Source: Phymorhynchus buccinoides
Taxonomy: Eukaryota; Mollusca; Gastropoda; Neogastropoda; Raphitomidae
Length of the DNA stretch: 64,000 nucleotides
Reading direction: 5' to 3'
NCBI GenBank assembly: GCA_017654935.2
Contig: CM065680.1
Span: 33,480,295 to 33,544,294, forward strand
In this document: in pieces, positions 11,301 through 20,124 of the stretch
Layout of the letters: each line of letters starts with the position of its first letter
How positions within the stretch are numbered: position 1 is the first letter of the stretch
The notes under the pieces: generated by a model
What the model saw: the letters and a program-made list of their open reading frames with translations, nothing else
What the model was told of the DNA's origin: nothing
Database searches by the model: none
Program-made: the position numbers and the translations under genes

Positions 11301-14300
11301 GCGTCTCTGTTTGAATGCGTTGTGAATGTTCAACGTGTGTGTGTGCACTTTGATTTGATTTCTATCAAGAGTTGGTGCCGTATAAATACTGTATGTTGTT
11401 GTTGTTGTTGTGCCTGAATCCTGAATTCAGGCAGATGGATAGTTTCAGGCAGCTGACTGCACGAAGACATGGCTCTTTTATGTGAAACATATATATAAGG
11501 TTTTTGTGTATAAGGTTTTTGGCAAGAAAGTTCAGTCAAAAGTTTAGGTCACTGCATGCATCCATCTCGAGAGTGTGTGTGTGTGTGTGTGTGTGCACGC
11601 ATATACATGGGGGAAAAAAGGGTTGACACGCCTCTGGTTGCGACGTGCTCTCCAGGTGGGAGCAACCTGAATTTCACAGAGATGCCTCTGTGACTATAAA
11701 GTACCAAATACCAAATGAATGAATGCGTGAATGTGTCACTGCAGGTATTTGCAGTATCTTAGTTGGTGGTTTGGTTTCTTGTGGAACAGATGGCAAACGA
11801 TCCTGTAATCTATTTGTCCCGTTTATGTGGCAATGATATTACTTGACCCATCACACTAATCGTTTCTGTGAGCTTGTGTAATAAATAGCCAGGCAAACAC
11901 AAAATCATTTTTTTTCTAGATCTCAAATCCCATCTGATATCAAGAATAAGCAACGTAGGACGATGATTTGACCACCAGGGGGCAATCAAACCAGTAGGGG
12001 CTTAGCGCGTGATATTCTTAGTTGGGGGTAGTGAGAGAGAGGGAGAGAGAGAGGGAGGGACAACAACAGATGGGAGATTTGAATGTCATAGCGGGGCAGT
12101 GGGTGGATGCCTCATGCCTCCATACGGGGAGCAGGACGACCCCGCCCCCTCCACGAGTCTCCCCGTAGGGATACCGGGGGGGTCTTTCGTAAAAAATATT
12201 TCCCCCACCTTCTGGAAGTTCTGTGCTTGTAACTTCCTCTAATCTGCCACTATTTGACTCTGCCTTTTCCCTTTGCTTTCTATCATCTACTATCTTTCTG
12301 ACTTATTGGCCCATTCTCCTGCCTTTTTTCCAAAAAAATCTTCCAACTATTTTTTTTTCCTTTGAGCTCCTCCGAAATCGGAATGTGTCAGCTGTATGCA
12401 GTTGAAAACCGGACACATGCGTACCTTACCCATTATGGCCATATGGCCTGGGAACGCAGAAGAAGAAGAATGTCATAGATGCACATCTGTAGGTAAGAAT
12501 TAACACTGGTCTTTTTTGCGTTATCTGTGCAGTTCACTGCTTTCACGCCCTACGAGTTCACGGAGGAGGGCATGCTGCAGAGGATGAGCGCCTACATCCA
12601 GCACCAGCAGTTCTGCAACTTCCAGCGCACAGTGTCCAAGTGGCCTCCGCCCTCCGCTGTTTCCTTCCTCATGGGCCACACCGGACAGTCCTGTGCTCAG
12701 GCCTGCTGGACAAGAGGTATGTGGAATAGTTTCTTACAATGACAGTGTTTATTTTGAAACACAAAATGTAGTGTCGGGCCTGCTGGACAAGAGGTATGTG
12801 GAATAGTTTCTTACAACGACAGTGTTTATTTTGAAACACAAAATGTAGTGTCGGGCCTGCTGGACAAGAGGTATGTGGAATAGTTTCTTGCAATGACAGT
12901 GTTTATTTTGAAACACAAAATGTAGTGTCGGGCCTGCTGGACAAGAGGTATGTGGAATAGTTTCTTGCAATGACAGTGTTTATTTTGAAACACAAAATGT
13001 AGTGTCGGGCCTGCTGGACAAGAGGTATGTGGAATAGTTTCTTGCAATGACAGTGTTTATTTTGAAACACAAAATGTAGTGTCAGGCCTGCTGGATAAGA
13101 GGTATGTGGAATAGTTTCTTGCAATGACAGTGTTTATTTTGAAACACAAAATGTAGTGTCAGGCCTGCTGGATAAGAGGTATGTGGAATAGTTTCTTGCA
13201 ATGACAGTGTTTATTTTGAAACACAAAATGTAGTGTCGGGCCTGCTGGACAAGAGGTATGTGGAATAGTTTCTTGCAATGACAGTGTTTATTTTGAAACA
13301 CAAAATGTAGTGTCGGGCCTGCTGGATAAGAGGTATGTGGAATAGTTTCTTGCAATGACAGTGTTTATTTTGAAACACAAAATGTAGTGTCGGGCCTGCT
13401 GGACAAGAGGTATGTGGAATAGTTTCTTGCAATGACAGTGTTTATTTTGAAACACAAAATGTAGTGTCGGGCCTGCTGGATAAGAGGTATGTGGAATAGT
13501 TTCTTGCAATGACAGTGTTTATTTTGAAACACAAAATGTAGTGTCGGGCCTGCTGGACAAGAGGTATGTGGAATAGTTTCTTGCAATGACAGTGTTTATT
13601 TTGAAACACAAAATGTAGTGTCGGGCCTGCTGGACAAGAGGTATGTGGAATAGTTTCTTGCAATGACAGTGTTTATTTTGAAACACAAAATGTAGTGTCG
13701 GGCCTGCTGGATAAGAGGTATGTGGAATAGTTTCTTGCAATGACAGTGTTTATTTTGAAACACAAAATGTAGTGTCGGGCCTGCTGGATAAGAGGTATGT
13801 GGAATAGTTTCTTGCAATGACAGTGTTTATTTTGAAACACAAAATGTAGTGTCGGGCCTGCTGGATAAGAGGTATGTGGAATAGTTTCTTGCAATGACAG
13901 TGTTTATTTTGAAACACAAAATGTAGTGTCGGGCCTGCTGGATAAGAGGTATGTGGAATAGTTTCTTGCAATGACAGTGTTTATTTTGAAACACAAAATG
14001 TAGTGTCGGGCCTGCTGGATAAGAGGTATGTGGAATAGTTTCTTGCAATGACAGTGTTTATTTTGAAACACAAAATGTAGTGTCGGGCCTGCTGGATAAG
14101 AGGTATGTGGAATAGTTTCTTGCAATGACAGTGTTTATTTTGAAACACAAAATGTAGTGTCAGGCCTGCTGGATAAGAGGTATGTGGAATAGTTTCTTGC
14201 AATGACAGTGTTTATTTTGAAACACAAAATGTAGTGTCAGGCCTGCTGGATAAGAGGTATGTGGAATAGTTTCTTGCAATGACAGTGTTTATTTTGAAAC

Positions 14301-16397
14301 ACAAAATGTAGTGTCAGGCCTGCTGGATAAGAGGTATGTGGAATAGTTTCTTGCAATGACAGTGTTTATTTTGAAACACAAAATGTAGTGTCAGGCCTGC
14401 TGGATAAGAGGTATATGCATGGATGCTTCTGCATTCAGGATTTTGTTTATTGCCTGGAGCTGACGTCGCCGGATTATGAGAATTTGAGAAGATGCATTTT
14501 GCTGGTTATAGAGGTCATGAAGTTTAACCAGAAATGAAAGTCCATTGAGAGCCTGTCAATTTAATTGGAAACTGTTGTTTCCCCTCAGCTTCCAGGAGGC
14601 ATTGCCCCCCGGAACCCCCAGGAGGGGACGCTGTCCCTGCACTCCGCTGGGGTCTGGGCGGCCCCTGGACCCCTGCCTTGCAGGATTTTTGAAATTTCCC
14701 AGGAGCACCCATTTATATGGAATACAGTGTAGTTTCTTACAATGACGGTTTTTATTTTGAAACAAAACATGTAGTGTCGGGCCTGCTGGACAAGAGGTAT
14801 ATGGAATACAGTGTAGTTTCTTGCAATGACAGTGTTTATTTTGAAACAAAACATGTAGTGTCGGGCCTGCTGGACAAGAGGTATATGGAATACAGTGTAG
14901 TTTCTTGCAATGACAGTGTTTATTTTGAAACAAAACATGTAGTGTCGGGCCTGCTGGACAAGAGGTATATGGAATACAGAGTAGTTTCTTGCAATGACAG
15001 TGTTTATTTTGAAAAAAAAAATTTATTGCTAAAAAATGTTCAGAGCATTTGAGTGTTGTTTATCTCTGCTTCCAAAGGCACAAAAATGAAGAATCACCTA
15101 CTCAAATAAATCTTGAAAAAGAAAATAGAATAGAAACTAAGGTTAGTTGAGCAGTGAGGGTAATCCCAATCTGCAATAGTTAACAGAGCCATGAATACTG
15201 TGAAAATCTAGTTAGTCAAAATTGAAAAGTCTGAGACTATAATTGGAGATAAACGATATTTTTAGAAGAAGAAAAAAAATTGCCATAAGAAGGATTAAAT
15301 CAGGACCAAAAAAAGTGTGATTTATCCAATGTTTTGTTTGCTACTAATTTTTTAGTTAGGTGGTCTCCGCTGTGTGTCTTTTTGGCAAAGTTCTAGTTTA
15401 GTCACCCCACTCTTCTGCGTTCATAAGGCCTGGCCATAAGGCCATGATGGGTGAGGTACTATGTGTCCGGTCTTCAGTTTTCATTGATTTCTCCTCTTTG
15501 AGCTCCTCCGAAATCGAAGTGTGTTTGCTGCTCAATGTATGATGCATTGAGCCGACACATTCTGATTTCAGAGAAGCTCAAAGAAGAATTATTTGGAAGA
15601 TTTTTTTTTTTAAGGCAGGAGAATGGGCCAGTAAGTCAGAAAAAAAAAGATGGCAGAAAGCAAAGGAAACAGACAGAGTCAAAAAGAGTGACAGGTTAGA
15701 GGAAGGTACCAGCACAGAACTTCCAGAACTATTTGTGCAAAAGACCCCAAGGTATCCCCACAGGGAGAGACTCGTGGAGGGGACGGTGTCATCCGTATGA
15801 AGGCATGAGGCATCCACCCACTGCCCCACAGACACCCCCCTCATGTTTAAGACTCTAAATCTCAATGTTTGTTCAGTTTCATGATAATAACCCTAGGCTG
15901 AACCTAACCCTTATCCCTTTCCCGAGAACGCCATTCTCATTGAAATCTACAATGCAAAGATTTGACAGGGAATGTCTAACCTACAAGTTAGCTGTCTTTT
16001 TTTCTGAATGAAGAAAATTTAAACTTATTCTCTCAACTCATACAGTTTCTACTCACTCGTAGCTTTCGCCAAGTGTCCGCCTGGCTTCCTCAGTGCTTGC
16101 ACACTGAAGGTCTTTTTTCTGTTTTTGCAATGGCCAGATTTGATCTGTGAGCCGAGCCACTTCCTGGAGCTGAATACGGAAGGCACCCTGAGGAACAGCA
16201 GCGCCCTCTGTCATAAGGTGGGCCACTCGGCCAACATCTACTACCCTGCGGTGCTGGTGGAGCGGGAGGAGTGCGTGCTGCAGGACAACGAAATGCTCTT
16301 CAGCTGTGTCGGGGGCAGAGACAACGTGCGCCGCCTCTGTCCCTGCAGGAACTACATTCCCCAGCAGTCCGCCCTCTGTAGAGGGTGCGAAAGATGA
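2195..16397 (+). CDS. MGAT5: MGAT5-like N-acetylglucosaminyltransferase V, 3' part, eight exons
   Basis: Spliced coding region: 2195-2329, 3400-3533, 4553-4677, 7048-7200, 8386-8532, 10444-10563, 12533-12716, 16138-16397. It totals 1,258 nt; after the first base, which completes an upstream codon, this is 418 codons plus TGA, and every junction is in phase. Family knowledge: GlcNAc-TV (GT18, GT-B fold) is a Golgi type II membrane enzyme that transfers GlcNAc from UDP-GlcNAc in beta-1,6 linkage to the alpha-1,6 mannose of complex N-glycans. The human enzyme is about 741 residues, so this is roughly the C-terminal 56 percent. The membrane anchor, stem and N-terminal lobe with the reported catalytic Glu (human Glu297) should lie upstream. 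Seen here: YTDIMGLIQFKK, DSFGTEP, VNHGILSG, GLGFPYEGPAPLEAIANG, SQHPYAE, PYEFTEEGMLQR and a Cys-rich C terminus. The MGAT5 versus MGAT5B assignment is not resolved. Confidence 0.95.
2879..3116. mobile_element. piggyBac-type MITE, copy 1 (intron 1)
   Basis: TTAA at 2875-2878 and 3117-3120 flank terminal inverted repeats ccctttcaccgccagc / ggcggtgaaaggt. 238 bp, non-coding. Starting with CCC next to a TTAA duplication is the hallmark of piggyBac elements. Confidence 0.85.
3400..3533 (+). CDS. MGAT5: MGAT5 exon E2
   Basis: Acceptor gtttccag|G; donor C|GTAAGA. It encodes CMFRIVDSFGTEP and ends in FTMF plus one base of a Pro codon completed by E3. Intron 1 (2330-3399) contains a piggyBac-type MITE. 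Confidence 0.95.
4172..4470 (-). mobile_element. SINE A, antisense, diverged, 5' of exon E3
   Basis: Shares gaaacctagctatca, atccccatccaaaggactcg, gaaagaaaggggttcgaacc and ggcaggcgaacg with the 6.6- and 20.1-kb copies. Confidence 0.8.
4553..4677 (+). CDS. MGAT5: MGAT5 exon E3
   Basis: Acceptor tgactttcag|CT; donor GAG|GTCAGT. It encodes PHSPDNSFMGFVVEHHL and then a less conserved acidic loop up to VYGKNEYMWE. Intron 2 carries an antisense tRNA-type SINE ending about 80 nt upstream of this acceptor. Confidence 0.95.
4905..5040. repeat. Dispersed repeat with ACTATAAGGCGCACC motif, copy 1
   Basis: The motif gactataaggcgcacc followed by ataaggcac and taaattttgcac is shared with 8560-8700. Likely a short interspersed DNA element; ends not defined. 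Confidence 0.6.
5045..6135 (+). repeat. Ten-unit tandem array, 113-122 bp period
   Basis: The anchor CCTTATAATCC (or variant) occurs at 5058, 5177, 5299, 5413, 5532, 5653, 5766, 5880, 5994 and 6108. The last four spacings are 113-114 bp and nearly identical; the earlier ones are diverged and 114-122 bp. It lies in intron 3 next to a dispersed sequence containing actataaggcgcacct (about 4912). Confidence 0.92.
6608..7042 (-). mobile_element. SINE A, antisense, abutting exon E4
   Basis: Reverse complement reads as a tRNA-like head (ggcagagtggg, gttcg, box B gggttcgaat) followed by a body matching the sense copy at 20125-20560 and a 3' end of tctgtgaaattcggg in reverse. The 5' end of the SINE (agggagaaag) in reverse is ctttctccct at 7034-7043, directly in the E4 pyrimidine tract. 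It contains a G12-type run near 6720. Confidence 0.9.
7048..7200 (+). CDS. MGAT5: MGAT5 exon E4
   Basis: Exactly 51 codons, phase 0 at both ends. Acceptor ccctcgcag|GGC; donor AAG|GTACGA. It encodes the helix-rich stretch containing VNHGILSGPDLHKLL, part of the donor-binding Rossmann lobe by family homology. The antisense SINE at 6608-7042 ends only a few bases before the acceptor, so most of the pyrimidine tract is SINE sequence. Confidence 0.95.
7476..7656. mobile_element. TA-flanked MITE, TIR CAGTGGAACCTCC type, copy 1
   Basis: Left end CAGTGGAACCTACCTCCCTT, right end GGTCTTATAAGGGAGGTTC in inverted orientation. It contains several internal ggtcttataagggagg repeats. Intron 4. Confidence 0.85.
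7738..8385 (+). repeat. 32-bp minisatellite made of the E5 3' splice site
   Basis: Twenty tandem units between the AG at 7747 and the AG at 8385: ten of 32 bp, one of 30 bp, nine of 32 bp. Each unit is the first 22 nt of exon E5 (ATTTKTGTGGGTCTGRGGTT then CC) followed by an intronic pyrimidine tract and CAG (TTTGTTTCAG). The array ends on the true exon start. Distal units read GTCTGAGG; proximal ones read GTCTGGGG like the exon. Confidence 0.97.
8386..8532 (+). CDS. MGAT5: MGAT5 exon E5, carries the GFPYEGPAP donor-site motif
   Basis: Exactly 49 codons, phase 0. It starts ATTTTTGTGGG (IFVGLGF) and contains GLGFPYEGPAPLEAIANG, the most conserved block of the GT18 C-terminal lobe, then the NPRFSPP and GKPTQRE segments. 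Donor GAG|GTACCG. The first 22 nt plus the last 10 intronic nt are the unit of the 32-bp array immediately upstream; homology picks the most downstream acceptor (AG at 8384-8385). Confidence 0.95.
8555..8710. repeat. Dispersed repeat with ACTATAAGGCGCACC motif, copy 2
   Basis: Shares cagactataaggcgcacc, tataaggcac and aaattttacaca with copy 1, plus a C9 tract. It starts about 25 nt inside intron 5. Confidence 0.6.
8867..9168. mobile_element. Foldback MITE, TIR GGGCCTGTATTCAC, with triplicated left arm
   Basis: GGGCCTGTATTCACATTGAG occurs directly at 8867, 8942 and 9020 and inverted at the right end (CTCAATGTGAATACAGGCCC, ending 9168). A simple single-arm relative is at 57067-57212. Confidence 0.88.
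9652..9838. mobile_element. Foldback element related to 1-172
   Basis: Ends aaggctgtgtacacacataa and tgtgaacccggcctta pair imperfectly; the interior has cagaaacccgtgcgcaa / ttttccgtacggaacttgcg. Confidence 0.6.
10026..10355 (+). mobile_element. tRNA-derived SINE C, full length, intron 5
   Basis: tRNA-like head ccgccgtggtgtagtggtta with box B gggttcgaatccc, a 250-bp body, and a 3' tail of (AAAC)n (aaacaaacaaacaaac). It lies about 90 bp upstream of exon E6. Confidence 0.9.
10444..10563 (+). CDS. MGAT5: MGAT5 exon E6
   Basis: Exactly 40 codons, phase 0. Acceptor caacag|GTG; donor GAG|GTACAG. It encodes VTSQHPYAEMF and the YTIDINNLTEV segment. A hAT-like element starts about 16 nt into the following intron. 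Confidence 0.95.
10580..11227. mobile_element. hAT-like element remnant just inside intron 6
   Basis: Inverted ends agacctgcctact at 10580-10592 and 11215-11227 (a flanking C/G pair extends the match by one). Flanking octamers tgcacctc / ggcacctc match at 7 of 8, a hAT-like target duplication. Inside, ATG at 10827 in a strong context starts MADSSSSSDSGDVSNEEKQ, and after frame changes CNLCHADFSV and YDCRQHVQSAKHKQ appear, a C2-HH BED/hAT-type zinc-finger pattern. A truncated, frame-shifted transposase N terminus. Confidence 0.75.
11624..11718 (+). mobile_element. SINE A 3' fragment
   Basis: Contains gacgtgctctccaggtggga, aatttcacagagatg and ctctgtgac followed by taccaaataccaaatgaatg. 5' truncated. 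Confidence 0.8.
12080..12474 (+). mobile_element. SINE B with (GAA)n tail
   Basis: Shared modules: gtgggtggatgcctcatgcc, ggataccgggggg, ccttctggaagttctgtgct, attggcccattctcctgcc, tttgagctcctccgaaatcg, gcctgggaacgcagaagaag. About 60 bp upstream of exon E7. Other copies at 15418-15838 (-), 932-1092 (-), 32302-32612, 47832-48146 and 50847-51392. Confidence 0.85.
12533..12716 (+). CDS. MGAT5: MGAT5 exon E7
   Basis: 61 codons plus one base. Acceptor tctgtgcag|TTC; donor GAG|GTATGT. It encodes PYEFTEEGMLQR, a Trp-Pro-Pro segment and the first two Cys of the C-terminal Cys-rich tail (SCAQAC). The last 20 nt (12697-12716) and this donor are the seed of the downstream 77-bp array. Reading past the donor meets TGA at 12740-12742, so only the first donor gives a full-length enzyme. 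Confidence 0.95.
12697..14410 (+). repeat. 77-bp minisatellite made of the E7 5' splice site
   Basis: GTATG occurs at 12717 and then every 77 bp; 12717 + 22 x 77 = 14411 exactly, so 22 units. Each unit is 57 nt of intron starting at the donor plus a copy of the last 20 nt of E7 (TCAGGCCTGCTGGACAAGAG, with G/A and C/T variants). Units are nearly identical, differing at C/T in GGACAAG and G/A in TCGGG. Confidence 0.98.
14411..14713 (+). repeat. Dispersed GC-rich repeat separating the two splice-site arrays
   Basis: Parts recur at 24112-24245 (CAGCTTCC...GGCCCCTGGA), 27150-27250 (atgcatggatgctcc, ggattatgagaatttgagaa) and 28190-28256 (gaaatttcccaggagcaccc). Probably a transposon or SINE that split one original array into the 77- and 84-bp blocks. 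Class unknown. Confidence 0.7.
14714..15013 (+). repeat. 84-bp relative of the 77-bp splice-site array
   Basis: About 3.6 units with GTATATGG at 14797, 14881 and 14965. The unit is the 77-bp unit with a 7-bp gain (ACAGTGT after GGAAT). Because 84 is a multiple of three, one + frame stays open as a 28-residue repeat from 14717 to 15052. Confidence 0.95.
15418..15838 (-). mobile_element. SINE B, antisense, intron 7
   Basis: Reverse-strand match to SINE B modules, including aaggcctggccataaggcc, gagctcctccgaaatcg, gaatgggccagtaagtcag and gcatgaggcatccacccac. It shows an internal inverted arrangement near 15540-15585. Confidence 0.8.
16138..16397 (+). CDS. MGAT5: MGAT5 exon E8, terminal coding exon
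   Basis: Acceptor tggccag|AT behind a T-rich tract. Two bases complete a codon from E7, giving the DLICEPS junction; 85 sense codons and TGA (16395-16397) follow. It encodes the Cys-rich C terminus with LICEPS, ALCHK, EECVLQ, LFSCVGG, LCPCR and ALCRGC, matching the disulfide-rich tail of GlcNAc-TV in spacing and length. Confidence 0.95.
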
Positions 16398-18358
16398 TGC
16401 TGCTGACGTCGATTGTGGGTACCATTTTCCTTGATCCTGCAGCGGCGGTTGAAAGCTCGTCCTTTGACGTGTGCAGTTCAGCGTTACTGGAAGCTGAAGG
16501 TGTGTGTATGTGTACTGAGCATACATGCACATTGTTTTTGTGGGTAGCGTTTTCCTTGATCCTGTAGTGGTTGAAAGTTTATGTCCTTTGACATGTATAC
16601 TTGAGCATTACTGAAAGCTGAAGGAGAGTGTGTGTGTGTGTGTACTGACATCATGAATCGTCGATTGCTGCCAGCAGTGCAAGGCTATTCTTCTGACAGG
16701 CCATTGCACTTTTGTTGGCGTTGGGATTCTACTTAGTTTGTTGACAGAACCAACAAAATGATGATGGAGGTTGTGTAGTAAAAGAAGAAGAAGAAGAAGA
16801 CAAGCCACTGTTTGTGATAAACTTGCATTGTTTTTGTTGTCAAGGATCAGCATCTCACCATTTGGATGATCAGAATTGGAGCTTTACTGGTGACTTGTTT
16901 GTAAGTCTTTGTTTATGATACTGATAGTTGCAGTATTATTGTCACTAATATACCGAAAAGACTTTGCTGCAGGGAGAGCTTTACTCAAAACCAAACTAGT
17001 CATGGACAAAGTGAGACTGAATTATTTCCCCACCTTGCTTATTTGGATCATCATTATTTGCATTAGCGTGTGCTCAAAGTGGTGCTTCTCTAACCTTTCA
17101 TGGTATGAACAGACAAACCAGCTGTTGGGCCAGTCTTGTTTTCATTTGTGTTCCAAAATGAACTGGTTTACATTTATGTAAGTCGCTGTTTATTTGTCAC
17201 TTTTTGCATCGCTTTCAGAGTTGGCTGTGTACCACCGAAATGGCACTGCTTCGTGTGTGCAACCAATGTGTGTCGTTCCCTTGTTCTTGATGACTTGGAC
17301 AGATCTGATCTGTGTTTAGTGGGACGGCGTGCTCAGTCTGTGACCCGATGACCTCATCAGAGGTTAAAGGACGAGTGAAGTGAAGAAGTATGAAGGTGCG
17401 GATGCCTGTGAAAGCTTTGTGATTGAAGCCACTGTGATGTCAATGTGTGTTGCAAAGTGTGAATCGTACCTTTGAAGTAGTTGGCATGAATCTTGGGAAG
17501 AGTCAGCGTAGTGGCATGGTTTGTGGACAGGAGGGGGTCCAAATGGCAGGAGAACAGACTGCACCTTCTCTGATATTTTATTCCTGATGGACTTTGTGCT
17601 ACAACGTAGATTCTTCAACCTTGCCATAGATGTTCCTTTGTTACCCACCATTGTTTGAAATGTTGACACCCCCCATGCTCCTTCCCCCCCAAAAAAAAAA
17701 AATCAGTGTGTGTTTAAAAGCAAGAGACAAAGAAGAGAAAGAGATAGAGAGAGAGAGAAAAAGTATTATGTGGATAAAGAAAAAAGGTCACAGATGTTGA
17801 AAGATGATGCTGGTGAAACTAGCAGAATCTGGAACAATTTCTTTAAAAGAAATATATTGCTGTATGAAAGAAATTAAGACAGCTTTAAAAGAAGAAGAAA
17901 GGAAAATTGTTAGTCTGTAGTTAAACTGCTTTTTTGTTGTTGTTGTTGTTGTTGCAGTAACATCCTGTTTATTTCTCTCTTTTTTTTTACAATAGAAAAA
18001 AAAGAGAAGCTGATGTGTGATTTTTAGCCACAGACAATTTTGCCTTATTTCTTTTTATCTTCCTGTTTGCTTCGTTGTTTTCTTCTTGATTGTGTGTTAT
18101 GTTTGTTTCATGATTTGCTTGCTTTGATTTTGTTTGTTTGTTGGTTTGCATATCTACTCATGATAAAGATACTGTATATTGCTTACAGCTCAATTGTGGG
18201 TAAACAAGACATTGTCTCAATTTGCAATTGACTCAGTGTTCATGGCTAATAGTAACCTTCAACATTTTATGTTGATTAATAGAGATCTCTATTCTGGTTG
18301 TTTTGGGGGGAAAATCATTCTGTAATCAAAAGTAAACCAATGTTACATTTCTTTAATA
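16398..18358 (+). other. 3' flank / probable 3' UTR of the MGAT5-like gene
   Basis: No coding feature seen. It begins directly after the stop codon and contains an imperfect two-copy tandem duplication (about 16415-16500 and 16545-16625, sharing tttccttgatcctg and ctgaaagctgaagg), a GAA tract near 16785 and T/GTT tracts near 17935. I could not place the poly(A) site from sequence alone, so the UTR boundary is unknown. Confidence 0.5.
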
Positions 18359-18360
18359 TA

Positions 18361-19600
18361 CAGTTGTACCCCTCTAATAAGACGCTCGCAAATGCGACTT
18401 CTCCTCACATACGACTGATCTTTTTGTTCCCGAACACATTCCACTATATATCCTATGCCGCAAATACGACTTTTCCTGAGTTCCGACTTACGACCCGATT
18501 TCAGGGGTTGAGATGCGACCACAATCTTATCTTTTTGCAGTCAAGTTCGTGCAAATCGATCTCTCGATGAAAAGCAGACGAACTCGTGATCGAAAGTCAT
18601 GGCAACGGGTCCGATGGCAACTTCGATGGCCCATGTTGCACTCACACACAAACTACACATAACAGTACAGACCTAATCTTCGCCATAACGGACCTACTAA
18701 ATACTGGATTATGCACAACGACACAACACAACACAAAACATGACAAAGTAACGCTCTGGCAGTTAATTTTTAGTCACAGTTTGCACACACAGAACTTTTA
18801 CCGCGCATACAACTCAGCTGACAAAATGGCGCCGCATACACCGCAGATACGAAATCACGGCAAGCGCTAATGCGCCAGCTGCTTTCATTTATCGGATTTT
18901 GTGAGTTGTTTGCATTCAGCGAGAGTTGTAGTGCACACACTAATTTATCAGTCTGATAGTGGAAAGGAGCTGCTTTTCAACTTTGGTTTTGTAAAGTGAA
19001 ACCATTCTGATTCACTGAGTTCCAACTTATGGAGTGATGGAGTGTGACCGATCACCTAGTTTCAACTTGGAAGTTGACTTCGCATTTACGTGTGCACAGA
19101 GTTCGTAAAGATCGACACGATCGCGACTGTTTCAGTTCACACTTTGATCATAAGCTGCTCAGTTATGACACATGTGCATAAAAGTGGTGAAATTTAGTGG
19201 TCAGATCATGATATGGCTGATTAAATTCTTCAATTTCGACATGAGAACGGTTCCTTTTTACCGAGACTGACGATGTCTGCACGCAGGTTGGAGGTGACGA
19301 CCAGCATAAAATGGATTCGGGGAAATCCGCGTATGTGCTGCATTCGCTGTTTTAGCCGCTGAAATGTAAACATGGAATTTGCATTTGAAGCGCGCCCCCT
19401 AACTTTTGCTTGGAGAGTTACGCCCCGTGTACTCATGCGACTTGTAGAAGGGCCCGCTACTCTCTGTTCTTCTTCAAGTCAGTGATCGATATGGCGACTC
19501 GGAAAAGATGCTTGGTCCTCTAATAACTAAATAAGACCACCCCTCAGATAAGACTTTTTTTTCACCGCACTTTCAAGGTCTTATTAGAGGGGTACCACTG
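18361..19600. mobile_element. 1.24-kb TA-flanked DNA element, no transposase frame
   Basis: Inverted ends CAGTTGTACCCCTCTAATAA and TTATTAGAGGGGTACCACTG, followed by gac/gtc, with TA on both sides (18359-18360, 19601-19602). The interior has repeated tacgac/gcgac words but no long frame. Ends and target fit the Tc1/mariner/pogo group; a non-autonomous derivative is inferred. Confidence 0.85.
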
Positions 19601-20124
19601 TAATGCATATGAATGTTTTAATTTTGTTTGTTTAAAGTGCAAGATATTGATGTATATACAAAAAATTATAGTGAAATGTTTCACTATATCCGGGAATACA
19701 TTTCACTATGTCTTCTCTCTTAGCCTGTCTGTTTCATCTTTTTTTTTTAAATGTCAGAATGATGCACATGTTTATTTTGTAGCCAAATAATTCTATAGTA
19801 AATGTGTCCAAAAGCTATGCTAGCACACACATTTTACCTTCTTTTTTTTTTTATTCTTGCCCTATCATCCTAGTGTCTTCCTTCTCAAAATATCACATTA
19901 TTTTTAAGCAACATTTAAAAAAGAAACACCTGATCGAAAATGTTTACTTTATCATTGTTTTGTTTTCTCTTAAACAATTTTTTATAATTAATTGGCAAAC
20001 AAAAGGTTTATGTTTGTTTTGATACGAGTGAATTAAAATTCTGAACAGCCTAAAAAGAACAATTGACAAGCAGATGCAATACACCCTGCAGAATGATAAA
20101 GATATTGGAAGAACATTCTAGCAT
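19601..20124. other. A/T-rich intergenic stretch
   Basis: No gene or defined repeat seen between the 1.24-kb DNA element and SINE A. Confidence 0.5.

Noticed and set aside
12669..14202. A ladder of identical 73-codon minus-strand frames
   Set aside because: They are the reverse reading of the 77-bp splice-site minisatellite; each ends at a stop within the repeat. The real coding content is exon E7 on the + strand.
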